A stretch of DNA of 64,000 nt from DATNPH01 sp036703315. Lineage in GTDB: Bacteria > Cyanobacteriota > Cyanobacteriia > Cyanobacteriales > Coleofasciculaceae. The DNA lies in NCBI GenBank assembly GCA_036703315.1, contig DATNPH010000152.1, positions 1-64,000 of the forward strand, written 5' to 3'. Under the pieces are notes generated by a model that was not told where the DNA came from, searched no databases, and saw only the letters and a program-made list of their open reading frames with translations. A program made the position numbers and the translations under genes. Of this stretch, positions 9,875-18,203 are shown in pieces (the first letter of the stretch is position 1; every line of letters begins with the position of its first letter).

Positions 9875-10020
9875 GCCTTTCGCCATCAACCAATCAAGCT
9901 TAAATGTGAATTCTGTGATGCCCAGATGCCAAAAACAAAGTTAGGACAGTGCACAGCAACATAATAGAGAGAATGATTACTAACCAGGAAGGAAATCTCA
10001 TCGATAAATGTAGCATCTAT

Positions 10021-10044
10021 AAAATGGTATAATATTACCATTTT
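10021..10044. promoter_or_regulatory. Perfect palindrome, operator-like
   Basis: AAAATGGTA, a 6-bp AT spacer (TAATAT), then TACCATTTT: nine base pairs of perfect dyad symmetry. It ends 8 bp before a TTGACT element at 10053-10058. The size and symmetry suit a dimeric regulator. The core GTA-N6-TAC resembles but does not match the NtcA consensus (GTA-N8-TAC). Confidence 0.55.
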
Positions 10045-10052
10045 GGTCAACT

Positions 10053-10171
10053 TTGACTATAGATAGCATCAATACTATTGCTGGTATTTTCCGGAGTAAG
10101 TGACTCTTCCCTTGAAAAGAATAAAGCTTAACAGTTCCACCCCAGTCGGTTCGCTCCCCTGGGGTTTTTTC
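10053..10171 (+). ncRNA. Candidate small RNA transcription unit (promoter to terminator)
   Basis: A TTGACT -35-like box (10053-10058) is followed 17 bp later by a weak -10-like TATTGC (10076-10081); an alternative TACTAT lies slightly upstream. An intrinsic terminator follows about 60 bp later, with no ORF between. The predicted transcript would be about 85 nt, ending in a GGGG/CCCC stem and a U tract. I do not recognise a known family (not obviously 6S, Yfr1 or Yfr2). This is inference from signals only. Confidence 0.4.
10139..10171 (+). terminator. Intrinsic terminator
   Basis: Stem ACCCCAG (10139-10145) pairs with CTGGGGT (10159-10165) around a 13-nt loop and is followed by a run of T. 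Oriented for plus-strand transcripts, so it would end either the candidate small RNA or read-through from the kinase gene. Confidence 0.75.
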
Positions 10172-10189
10172 TACGGTTGTATAGCAGGT

Positions 10190-10216
10190 GCCAGGTGTTA
10201 GGTGTTAGGTGTCAAA
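10190..10216 (+). repeat. Short tandem heptamer repeat (GGTGTTA)n
   Basis: About three imperfect copies of AGGTGTT follow the terminator. STRR-type repeat, intergenic. Confidence 0.65.
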
Positions 10217-10365
10217 TGCCGAGAGATAAGGACTTCGCGCTTCCCCTGGGTCCTAACCTTTGTGGCGATTACTATAACTAACTGTCCAGATGGTGTTGTG
10301 CAGCAATTTTTGGAAAAATTACACCATTTTCCTTTAATAGTGCAGTGCTACATATCATTCACGGC

Positions 10366-10399
10366 TAATGGCTAATGGCAAAAAGGCAATTAGCCATTA
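10366..10399 (-). terminator. Hairpin downstream of prfC
   Basis: TAATGGCTAAT (10366-10376) pairs with ATTAGCCATTA (10389-10399), 11 bp with a 12-nt loop. It lies 20 bp beyond the prfC stop on the minus strand. The left arm is part of a GGCTAAT heptamer repeat. There is no strong U tract, so it may act as a 3'-end stabiliser rather than a terminator. Confidence 0.45.
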
Positions 10400-10418
10400 A
10401 CAAAAATCGCTCACTCAC

Positions 10419-12050
10419 TCATTGCAAAGACACTGGTTCTTGACCCGAAGTCACAGGTGCTGAAGCATTCAGCTTCAACTCTGGGTGGTCAGACTCCACC
10501 TGCTGTAAATTCCATTCATTCTTAAACAGCAACACGGGTCTTCCCCAGTTGTCTTTTACCGTTACGGTGTTAAACAGGCGTCCCACCTTTTTTAGAGCAT
10601 CCCAACCACCAGCCACCCAACGAGCTACACTATAGGGCAACATTTCCAGACTTGTCTCAACACCGTACTCATTGAGCATCCGGAACTGCACCACTTCAAA
10701 TTGCAATTGCCCGACGGCAGCTAAAATTGGGTCACGCTTCGCCTCATCCACAGAGTACATAATTTGCACCGCCCCTTCTTCTCGCAACTCGGTCACGCCC
10801 TTGTGGAATTGCTTGAACTTAGACGGATTGGGATTTCTTAGATAGGCAAACAGTTCTGGGGAAAAACAAGGAATCCCTTCGTACTCTAATTTCTTGCCGT
10901 TGTATATTGTGTCCCCGATCGCAAAAACCCCCGGATTATTCAAACCAATCACATCACCCGGATAGGCAACATCAATCGATTCCCGGTCTTGGGCAAATAG
11001 TTTCTGAGGTCTTGACAAACGCACTATCTTACCACTACGGGCATGATTCACTGTCATGTCTTTTTCAAACTTGCCCGTGCAGACACGAACAAATGCCACT
11101 CTGTCCCGATGTTTCGGGTCCATATTGGCTTGCAGCTTAAAGACAAAACCTGTGAACTCTGGGTAAGTCGGGGGAATTTCTCCCTCTGTGGAATTGCGGG
11201 CTTCTGGTTTAAGAGCATAGTCCAGGAAGGCATCCAAAAACAGCTGAACGCCAAAGTTGGTCATTGCACTGCCAAAAAACACCGGCGTCATTTTACCCTG
11301 ATGGACGAGTTCTAAATCCAGTTCAGAGCCGACACCTTCGATGAGTTCTAAGTCTTCTTTTAGCTGGTAGTAGAGGTCTTCCTCTAAAAGCTCTTCAATT
11401 TGGGGGTCGCCCAAATCTACTACAGTATCTTTTGCCTCACGCGCCCCGTGAGCACTGCGTTCAAACAGGTGAATCTTTTGGTTGCGTCGATCAAAAACAC
11501 CCTTGAAGCGATCGCCCATCCCAATCGGCCAGTTTACCGCATAAGTTTGCAACCCCAATTCCTGCTCAATCTCATCGAGCAGTTCCAACGGTTCACGTCC
11601 TGGACGGTCAAGTTTGTTGACGAAGGTAAAAATCGGCAGACTTCGCATCCGACACACTTCAAATAATTTCCGCGTTTGCGGTTCCAAACCTTTAGCCGCA
11701 TCAATCAGCATTACTGCGTTGTCTGCTGCGGCGAGAGTGCGATAAGTATCTTCACTAAAGTCTTGGTGACCAGGGGTGTCCAGCAAATTAATCTGACAAT
11801 TGTGATATTCAAACTGCAACACCGTCGAGGTAATCGAAATTCCCCGTTGTTGCTCCATTGCCATCCAGTCAGAGGTCGCTTTGCGCTGCGCCCTACGTGC
11901 CTTCACTGCACCCGCTTCGTGAATTGCACCTCCGTAAAGCAAAAGCTTTTCTGTCAATGTTGTCTTACCCGCGTCCGGGTGGGAAATAATTGCAAAGTTA
12001 CGTCGGCTTTCAATCGCGCTTTGCAGTTCAGCTTCAATCTCAGTGGACAT
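10419..12050 (-). CDS. prfC: Peptide chain release factor 3
   Basis: 543-residue translational GTPase that recycles class I release factors RF1/RF2 after peptide release. The G1 loop (HPDAGKTTLTEK, around residue 24), the RGISI switch I segment, the G3 motif DTPGHQDFSEDTYR (around residue 91) and G4 NKLDRPGR (around residue 144) are intact, and the later domains read as the RF3 type rather than EF-G. Length is normal (about 530-545). It sits alone on the minus strand with a hairpin after the stop. The start MSTEIEAELQ matches the expected short N-terminal extension. Confidence 0.95.
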   Translation of the reverse strand: MSTEIEAELQSAIESRRNFAIISHPDAGKTTLTEKLLLYGGAIHEAGAVKARRAQRKATSDWMAMEQQRGISITSTVLQFEYHNCQINLLDTPGHQDFSEDTYRTLAAADNAVMLIDAAKGLEPQTRKLFEVCRMRSLPIFTFVNKLDRPGREPLELLDEIEQELGLQTYAVNWPIGMGDRFKGVFDRRNQKIHLFERSAHGAREAKDTVVDLGDPQIEELLEEDLYYQLKEDLELIEGVGSELDLELVHQGKMTPVFFGSAMTNFGVQLFLDAFLDYALKPEARNSTEGEIPPTYPEFTGFVFKLQANMDPKHRDRVAFVRVCTGKFEKDMTVNHARSGKIVRLSRPQKLFAQDRESIDVAYPGDVIGLNNPGVFAIGDTIYNGKKLEYEGIPCFSPELFAYLRNPNPSKFKQFHKGVTELREEGAVQIMYSVDEAKRDPILAAVGQLQFEVVQFRMLNEYGVETSLEMLPYSVARWVAGGWDALKKVGRLFNTVTVKDNWGRPVLLFKNEWNLQQVESDHPELKLNASAPVTSGQEPVSLQ

Positions 12051-12337
12051 CCAAAAAGCATAATTAGGGGACTCTCAATGAACATTATAGAAGTGGCGAT
12101 TCACCTTGAGTATGGTGCCGAGTTCTAGGGCGTGTCTGCAAACCCGGAGATTCCCCCAGCCAATACAGTTATTTTTAGTCAATTCCAATTGCGGCTCTTG
12201 CTTTTTAACCAAGTGATGCCGATGGCGGATTGCCTCCTCCAGCCTGGACGGGATTTACGACCTGTCTCCATCTAGGTAGATGTTAAAGTCGTCAGTATAA
12301 GGCAAGTTAGAGTGGATAAGAGTAGGGGGCAGGTTTT

Positions 12338-12751
12338 ATGGAGTATGGTCAAAATAAATCTATGGAATACGATCCAGACAAACGAAAGCTTTTCTCAGCC
12401 CTGTGTCATGGCTCAATCTTTTTTAGTTCTTTCTCTCTATTTCTAAGTATTGGTGTACCCATTGCGTTATTACTTGTATCTGACGATCCAATGGTCAAGG
12501 AAAATGCTAAGGAGTCCATAAATTTTCACATTAATGTTTTTATCTACGGCGTAATTATTGGGATAATTTTCTTATCACCAATTAGTGGTTTATTAACCTT
12601 GCTAACGCTTGGATTGTTTTGGTTACTAGGTGCTGCGATCGGTGCAATATTTTTTCTTTTCCATACAGTACCGCCACTGTTTGGCATCTATAACACTCTG
12701 ACCAATCCAAATCAGTCTTATCGCTACCCGTTTATCTTCCGGTTTGTTTGA
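12338..12751 (+). CDS. DUF4870 domain-containing membrane protein
   Basis: 137 residues. After a polar N-terminus comes a segment DPDKRKLFSALCHGSIFFSS, then three or four hydrophobic helices with the conserved VKENAKESINFHIN between them, the hallmark of the DUF4870/Tic20-like small membrane family. Its function is unknown. A second in-frame ATG eight codons in (12362) is an equally possible start. It stands alone, with a 1.1-kb spacer after it. Confidence 0.8.
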   Translation: MEYGQNKSMEYDPDKRKLFSALCHGSIFFSSFSLFLSIGVPIALLLVSDDPMVKENAKESINFHINVFIYGVIIGIIFLSPISGLLTLLTLGLFWLLGAAIGAIFFLFHTVPPLFGIYNTLTNPNQSYRYPFIFRFV

Positions 12752-13890
12752 CACTCTGGAGTTCGAAGTCATTCGCGACAACTTGAGGCGGTAACAAAAT
12801 CAACTTAGTCTGGATAATGAGGCGATCAACTTTACGCTATGGCGAAAGTTGATCGCCTCTCTCGTTTCAGCATCTATAGCAAGCAGCAGTCAGCTTTGGG
12901 CCGGATAGGCTCCGGCTAAGGAAAAGAGCCTCCCGCCGATGTCCTAACCTAAGTGGCTACTGTTGTATAATTGGAATTAAAAGTCATCTATCTAAAGATA
13001 GATATTTTTACGGTGGAAGGAGTAATATTTAGCTTGACGCGATCGCCTCAATTTTCATCGTTTATCTAGCGGCTCTCGAATTGAGTGCAGTACAGGTTGT
13101 TGGTAAGGGCCTGATAATATCGTGCTCTTACCCTGTAGCCAACTGAAAACTGCGATAGTTCCTACCCAAAAATTTGTTAAAGAGCAGTATTTTTCTACAA
13201 TCCAATTATAAAAACTTGATAAACTCAATAAATTTTGTTGCCAATCTCCGCATATTCAAATAACATTTATACAAGGTGTAATACGCGCCATACGCTTGTA
13301 TGGCAAATTGAAAGATAGTGCAGGATGAAAGAAGTAGACTAGAAATTACGTCCTCTTAATTCAGTCATCCTATGAGTTGAATACACCAGGGTTATCTAGT
13401 TTTTAAGCATCAATTTCATCAGTTATCTATTCTGCTTAGAGCTTCTTTAAAGTTCCATCAATAGAAAAAGAAGTCTAGGGCAGCGTTTTGATTAACTGAT
13501 AAAACTTTAAATCCTAAATCAGGTTCTACCACCCCTCTTCACAAGCCAGCAAAACATTACACAGAGGGTTTTGCGGCCGTTATAGAAACAGGGTTATAAA
13601 CTTATGTCCAAGTTAGATTGGGAGCCAACTTCGCTAAAAAGTTGTTGGGATGGTGAATGCTGTCTGTAAAAGCTATTCCCGCTTGCTTTGGAGCCACATC
13701 ATTAGCCATGATTCACTTCTGATAAAACTGAAAGATTTCACAACTGTTTCGGAGGAATGCCTAGGCTAAAAATTAGGATTAATAATATCCATATTAATCA
13801 ATTAATAATTAGTGATTACTGGTCAATATTGACAAAAATAGACTACTTTTATCAGTACTTTCATCCATTTAGTAACAGGATACTCAGCAG
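12752..13890. other. Long spacer upstream of the chemotaxis operon
   Basis: 1139 bp without a supported gene. It contains a 15-bp hairpin (12819-12859), a short ATCTATCT/AGATAGAT dyad followed by a T-rich run (about 12987-13012), a small GCCATAC/GTATGGC hairpin (13287-13304), and an AT-rich stretch with repeated ATTAAT units (about 13775-13825) just before the first operon gene, which probably includes its promoter and regulator sites. No tRNA or known riboswitch was recognised. Confidence 0.6.
12819..12859. terminator. Long GAGGCGATC hairpin, possible bidirectional terminator
   Basis: GAGGCGATCAACTTT (12819-12833) is perfectly complementary to AAAGTTGATCGCCTC (12845-12859), with an 11-nt loop that can itself pair (CGC/GCG). 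It follows the DUF4870 gene. A related hairpin is at 58205-58244. Confidence 0.55.
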
Positions 13891-15087
13891 ATGTATTCGC
13901 AAAACGCCATGACGAGAGAGCTAAGAATGCCAGAAGCCCTACACTATCAAACTGGGCAATTACAAAATTTGCTATGGGGTTTACAAACTGAGCAGGTCAC
14001 CGGCTCTATTTACATAAATACAACTGTAAATCCCGATCAAAAGCCAAGGTCTCGTGTTCTAGTTTTGAAAAACGGAGAGATTGTTTACGGCGGCTCAAGA
14101 ATTCCTGATAATAATCAAGAATTTGCCAGAAGGATTGGCATTAAATTCAGTCATACCTGGGCTGATGCTGCGATCAAATATACGGTGCAAACCCTACAAA
14201 ATCCTTCATCCTTTCGAGAACTTTTAGAGCGAATCGTTCGGATCCGAGTATTCAAATGGGAGGAGATTGAATCGGTTGTTCATGCTCAAGTTGTGCAAGT
14301 GCTAGAGCAAGCATTGCCTTATCCTGGACAGTTCCGGTTAGATTCCACCGTGCAGTTTGACCTGAGTTATGGCAACGACGGTCACGGTTTGGACTGGTCT
14401 AGAGTAATCCAAGATATCAGTTACCGCCAAGGGGAATGGGCTGCACTTGCTCCTGTTGTCCCCTCAATGGAGGCTGTTCCTCGGCTTTCACCACGCGGTC
14501 TTGGTGCCGTTAAAGACAGCAAGGTGCAGCAGCATCTACAGCAGTGGGTGGATGGGGTGCGATCGCTTATTGATATTGCCGAAAAATTAGACCAAGACCC
14601 TCTAGAACTAGCGCGGTCTTATATGGCGTGGGCAGTATCAGGCTGGATCACCTTGGGGGAAGATGCACCAGCGACCCCAGTAGTTTCTGCAACGGGAAAG
14701 CAACGTCCAACTGTTCTGAGTGTCGATGACTCTCTTATCGTGCAAACCATGATCAAGCGGACTTTAGTCGATCGCTATCAAGTAGTGTTGGCAAGTAATG
14801 CTGTGGATGCCCTGAAAGTGATAAATACCAATCCGATCGCATTGTTACTGTTGGATGTCACTATGCCGGAGATTGATGGCTTAGAATTTTGCCGCACGGT
14901 ACGCAGCATTCCGAAATTCCAGAATCTGCCCATTATTATGCTCACAGCAAGAGATAAATTCTCTGATAAACTCCGTGGTCAAATTGCCGGTGCAACCCAT
15001 TACTTAACCAAGCCAGTTGACCCTAAGCAATTACTCGAAATTGTAGGCAAATGTGTTGAAACTGACAATATTAGTATTTGTTCTTAA
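13891..15087 (+). CDS. PatA/PixG-like response regulator (DUF4388 + receiver)
   Basis: 398 residues. The N-terminal half is the DUF4388 (PATAN) domain seen in cyanobacterial PatA, PixG and PilG-type regulators (LQNLLWGLQTEQVTGSIYI, around residues 25-45). The C-terminal 120 residues form a receiver domain with VDDS near residue 275 and phospho-acceptor Asp in LLLDVTMPEIDG (around residue 327). It opens a five-gene set for a chemotaxis-like pathway and is the likely CheA target. Such proteins usually steer type IV pilus motility or hormogonium development in cyanobacteria. Alternative in-frame starts lie at Met7 and Met13. No separate single-domain CheY follows, unlike the pix/hmp clusters. 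Confidence 0.88.
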   Translation: MYSQNAMTRELRMPEALHYQTGQLQNLLWGLQTEQVTGSIYINTTVNPDQKPRSRVLVLKNGEIVYGGSRIPDNNQEFARRIGIKFSHTWADAAIKYTVQTLQNPSSFRELLERIVRIRVFKWEEIESVVHAQVVQVLEQALPYPGQFRLDSTVQFDLSYGNDGHGLDWSRVIQDISYRQGEWAALAPVVPSMEAVPRLSPRGLGAVKDSKVQQHLQQWVDGVRSLIDIAEKLDQDPLELARSYMAWAVSGWITLGEDAPATPVVSATGKQRPTVLSVDDSLIVQTMIKRTLVDRYQVVLASNAVDALKVINTNPIALLLLDVTMPEIDGLEFCRTVRSIPKFQNLPIIMLTARDKFSDKLRGQIAGATHYLTKPVDPKQLLEIVGKCVETDNISICS

Positions 15088-15238
15088 ACCTAAATTATCT
15101 TGAGCATATCTTCATACTTTCCTGTGCCTTTTTTATATTTATTGCTTGAGAGGTTTAGTAAACTGTAACCAGCTACTTCCATCCGTTCTCTACTCTTGTT
15201 CCAACCCCTTTAATTTCTGAATTCTTCAAAACTACTCC

Positions 15239-16363
15239 ATGGAAAATAAGCAGTATCTAACCTTCCACTGGCATAATTTGCAATACGGAATTGAGGCAGC
15301 GCTGGTTCAGGAACTTTTTCCACTTCCGGAACTTACACCCATCGCTGAAGCTGCCACTGATATTATCGGAATTCTTAATTTGCGTGGGCAAATTGTGCCG
15401 ATGATACATCTTGATTTACTCCAAGGTCATCCGGTACAAGGGTGTCAACTTAGCGATTATGTTATCGTTGTGCAGTGGGAGGGATTGCAATTTGGCATGG
15501 TAGTTCATCAGGTCGATGAAGTGCTAGAGCTGAATACTGAAGTAATCGAAACGGTACCCTCTTATGAACTCATCGGTGATATCAATGCCGAATTTCTTGT
15601 TGGAGTTACCAAGGTAGATGCTGGCAGTATTTTACTGCTGAACCCTAAAAAATTAACTCCTCAACTGGATGCTGTACTTCCCTTGGTTTGGGATGCACAA
15701 ATTCAGCTGGATGTAATGGCAGCATCTCCAATCGGTGATGTCCATCAGCAGCTAGAACAGGAAGTATCACAGCCGAGTGAAGAACTCCAGATATCTAACA
15801 GTCTTGCCAGCTTCTACGACTTGTACTGCCCTAATGCCACCCCAGAAGAAAGGGCAATTTTCCGACAGCGGGCTGATAATCTCAAACCGCAAGTTGAAAA
15901 TGTAAAAGTTACGAGTGAGCTGATGCCGCTGGCGGTGATTGGCTTTAATAACGAATACTTTGGGCTGGACTTAGAACTGGTGCGGGAGTTCACCGATATT
16001 GGCAATTTGACACCAATTCCCTGCTGCCCTAGCCATATAGTCGGCAATATGAATTTGCGGGGAGAAATTGTCACTTTAGTCGATATTCGGACTACATTGA
16101 ATCTCCCTAGCACTCCCATCAGTATAGGTTCTGAGGTAGTTGTGGTTCAGGTTGATGATATTGTTGCCGGATTCCCCGTAGATCAAGTGTTGGAAATGGC
16201 TTATCTAAACTCTGCTGACATGGCACCATTATCCGGAATCTTGTCCGATTTTGGTGAGCAGTATATCCGGGGAACTGCTTTGTTTCAGGAAAAAATGCTA
16301 AAAGTTTTGGACTTACCCAAAATTTTTACACAAGGGGAGTTAGTCGTGAATGAAGAAGCTTAA
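15239..16363 (+). CDS. Tandem CheW-domain protein
   Basis: 374 residues containing two complete CheW-like SH3-type domains, about residues 3-150 and 222-370. Each has the pattern G-E-x2-LV-E-x-F ... I-x-G-x-(L/M)-NLRG-x-IV (IIGILNLRGQIVPMI in the first, IVGNMNLRGEIVTLV in the second). They are joined by an acidic linker with a short helix-rich part. CheW couples receptors to CheA; a double-domain version could bridge two partners in an array. It lies between the DUF4388 regulator and the MCP gene, all on the plus strand with 120-150 bp gaps. Confidence 0.88.
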   Translation: MENKQYLTFHWHNLQYGIEAALVQELFPLPELTPIAEAATDIIGILNLRGQIVPMIHLDLLQGHPVQGCQLSDYVIVVQWEGLQFGMVVHQVDEVLELNTEVIETVPSYELIGDINAEFLVGVTKVDAGSILLLNPKKLTPQLDAVLPLVWDAQIQLDVMAASPIGDVHQQLEQEVSQPSEELQISNSLASFYDLYCPNATPEERAIFRQRADNLKPQVENVKVTSELMPLAVIGFNNEYFGLDLELVREFTDIGNLTPIPCCPSHIVGNMNLRGEIVTLVDIRTTLNLPSTPISIGSEVVVVQVDDIVAGFPVDQVLEMAYLNSADMAPLSGILSDFGEQYIRGTALFQEKMLKVLDLPKIFTQGELVVNEEA

Positions 16364-16487
16364 CCCCCTTTGGGGAAATGCAACATGCAAAATTCAAAAA
16401 ACATTTAGAATTTTGCCTTGGATAGTTTGAATTGGTGCATCGAGCCTAGTAAACAGTAATGATTGAGTAATTTAGGAGAGAAAGACG

Positions 16488-18005
16488 ATGCAACTGATCC
16501 AAACGATGCAAAAGCAAGTAATGCCAGAGAAAGAGAAAAAGCAACGCCGCATGTCAGTTGGTCAAATCGTACCAATAGGCTTTGGAATTGTGCTTACAGT
16601 AGCCGGTATGGCGACGATTGTTACTGAAGTTGCGAAGGCTAACTTAAAAGAAACTCAGGGACGGGTAACTCACACTTATCAAGTACAGTCAACGCTGAGG
16701 CTGATCGAAAAAGACCTCGTCGATGCTGAGACAGGACAGCGCGGATTTCTTGTTACTAATGCGCCCAACTATTTGGAACCCTATGATGCTGGGCGGAAAA
16801 ATTTCCAAGCGCATATTGATGAATTAAAAAAGCTAATCAGCGACAACCCCAACCAGGGGACAAGAGCTGAAGCGGTACAACAAAAGGCTCAGCAAAAATT
16901 CGCTGAATTGGAAGAAACGATTAATCTGAAAAAAGCTGGCAAAGACAAAGAAGTGCTTGCCCTGGTGTTGACCAACAAGGGTAAGCAAATTCTGGATGAC
17001 CTCAGATCCACCCTTAATACAATGGTTCAGGAAGAGCAGAGGCTTTTAGAGGAACGAACCAAAGCCTCTGAGCAAGTTCAGCTAGTGTCATCCATCATTG
17101 GTTGGGGTGGATTGATTATTTGTATCGGAGCTGGGCTGTTCGTATCGTATTACGTTGCGAATTATATCGCCCGTTTGATCATTGGACCGATTACTGACGC
17201 CGCTAAGGCGGTAGCCTCGTCTTCAGCAGGTATTGCTGACACTGTAGATAAGCAGGAACGTACAGTGTTGGATCAGACATCCTCCGTGAATGAAACTACT
17301 AGCATCATTGAGGAGTTAGGGGTTTTTGCGCTCCAATCTGCTGAACAAGCGGACAGTGCTGCTGGAGGTGCCAAGCAAGCTTTATCTCTCGCGGAAGGAG
17401 GAACCCAAACCGTAGGTCGGACGATTGAAGGTATTAGTGGATTGAGAGACCAGGTAACAGCGATCGCTAACCAAATTATCCGACTTAGTGAACAAACCGC
17501 TCAAATCTCAAACGTATCCGACCTAGTGGCAGATTTGGCGAACCAAACCAACATGCTAGCTCTAAACGCTGGGGTAGAAGCCGCCCGTGCAGGTGAACAG
17601 GGCAAAGGCTTTGCGGTGGTAGCTGGTGAAATTCGCAAACTGGCAGACCAAAGTAAGAAGTCAGCCGACCGGATTAACACCCTGGTTAACGAAGTGCAAG
17701 CCGCTATTAACTCCACCGTCATGGTTACTGATGAAGGTACCAAGAAAGCAACCGTGGGTATCGAACTAGCTGAAGAAACAGGTGACGTGTTCGCAAGTAT
17801 CGCCGACTCCGTTAACCAGGTGTTCGTCAACACCCAACAGATTGCCCAGAGTGCTAAACAGCAGGCTGTTACCGTACAGCAAGTCGTAGCCGCTATGAAT
17901 GTCATCAACTTAGGGGCAAAAGAAACAGCAGCGGGCATTATCCAAGTGAAAGATGCTACCAACGACCTCTACAAAGCTGCTGAAAACCTTGAAGCAGTGG
18001 TTTAA
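16488..18005 (+). CDS. Methyl-accepting chemotaxis protein with CHASE3-like sensor
   Basis: 505 residues with AGGAGA placed ahead of the ATG. TM1 lies at about 29-48, an extracytoplasmic helical domain of CHASE3 type (DLVDAETGQRGFLVT is its typical motif) at about 50-200, and TM2 at about 205-228. The signalling domain follows, with the highly conserved tip ANQTNMLALNAGVEAARAGEQGKGFAVVA (split here for length: NMLALNAGVEAARAGE then GKGFAVVA). Notably, no clear HAMP domain is visible between TM2 and the methyl-accepting helices. It is the only receptor gene in the operon and presumably signals through the neighbouring CheW and CheA. Confidence 0.9.
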   Translation: MQLIQTMQKQVMPEKEKKQRRMSVGQIVPIGFGIVLTVAGMATIVTEVAKANLKETQGRVTHTYQVQSTLRLIEKDLVDAETGQRGFLVTNAPNYLEPYDAGRKNFQAHIDELKKLISDNPNQGTRAEAVQQKAQQKFAELEETINLKKAGKDKEVLALVLTNKGKQILDDLRSTLNTMVQEEQRLLEERTKASEQVQLVSSIIGWGGLIICIGAGLFVSYYVANYIARLIIGPITDAAKAVASSSAGIADTVDKQERTVLDQTSSVNETTSIIEELGVFALQSAEQADSAAGGAKQALSLAEGGTQTVGRTIEGISGLRDQVTAIANQIIRLSEQTAQISNVSDLVADLANQTNMLALNAGVEAARAGEQGKGFAVVAGEIRKLADQSKKSADRINTLVNEVQAAINSTVMVTDEGTKKATVGIELAEETGDVFASIADSVNQVFVNTQQIAQSAKQQAVTVQQVVAAMNVINLGAKETAAGIIQVKDATNDLYKAAENLEAVV

Positions 18006-18012
18006 AAAGGCA

Positions 18013-18200
18013 GAAGTCAAACAAGGGAAAAGGGGAAAGGGGAAAGAGTAAGTACCAAGATATATCGGCAACGTTCAAAGAAAAAAGGAACATCTCTCCT
18101 TCTTTTTTCTTTTACCTTTCTCTTTGCTGTTTTTACTTAAAAAACATCTCTATTTCTTTTACCTTTACCTTTTCCCTTTCACCTTTTCCCTTCAAATACG
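18013..18200 (+). promoter_or_regulatory. Polypurine/polypyrimidine inverted repeat in the mcp-cheA gap
   Basis: The 198-bp gap starts with repeats of AAGGGGAAA (about 18022-18050) and ends with the complementary CCTTTTCCCTTT type (about 18155-18195), so the two sides can fold together. Between them AAAGAAAAAAGGA (18077-18089) pairs with TCCTTCTTTTTTCTTT (from 18097), a U-rich hairpin resembling an attenuator or processing site. It could lower cheA-cheB expression relative to the receptor; this is inference. Confidence 0.5.
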
Positions 18201-18203
18201 GTC

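Larger units (their letters stand above)
9875..10418. other. Intergenic region with candidate small RNA unit and repeats
   Basis: 544 bp without a convincing protein gene. It holds, in order, a perfect 24-bp palindrome (10021-10044), a TTGACT promoter-like element, an intrinsic terminator (10139-10171), a short heptamer repeat (GGTGTTA, about 10190-10216) and a hairpin after prfC (10366-10399). Each is listed separately. Confidence 0.7.

Noticed and set aside
10021..10044. NtcA binding site
   Set aside because: The palindrome core is GTA-N6-TAC, whereas NtcA needs GTA-N8-TAC, and no nitrogen gene follows.
11676..12128. 150-codon plus-strand ORF over prfC
   Set aside because: Antisense to the most conserved GTPase domain of prfC; no family features.
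17501..17962. 153-codon minus-strand ORF within the receptor gene
   Set aside because: Shadow of the Ala/Val-rich signalling helices; antisense ORFs are typical in such regions.
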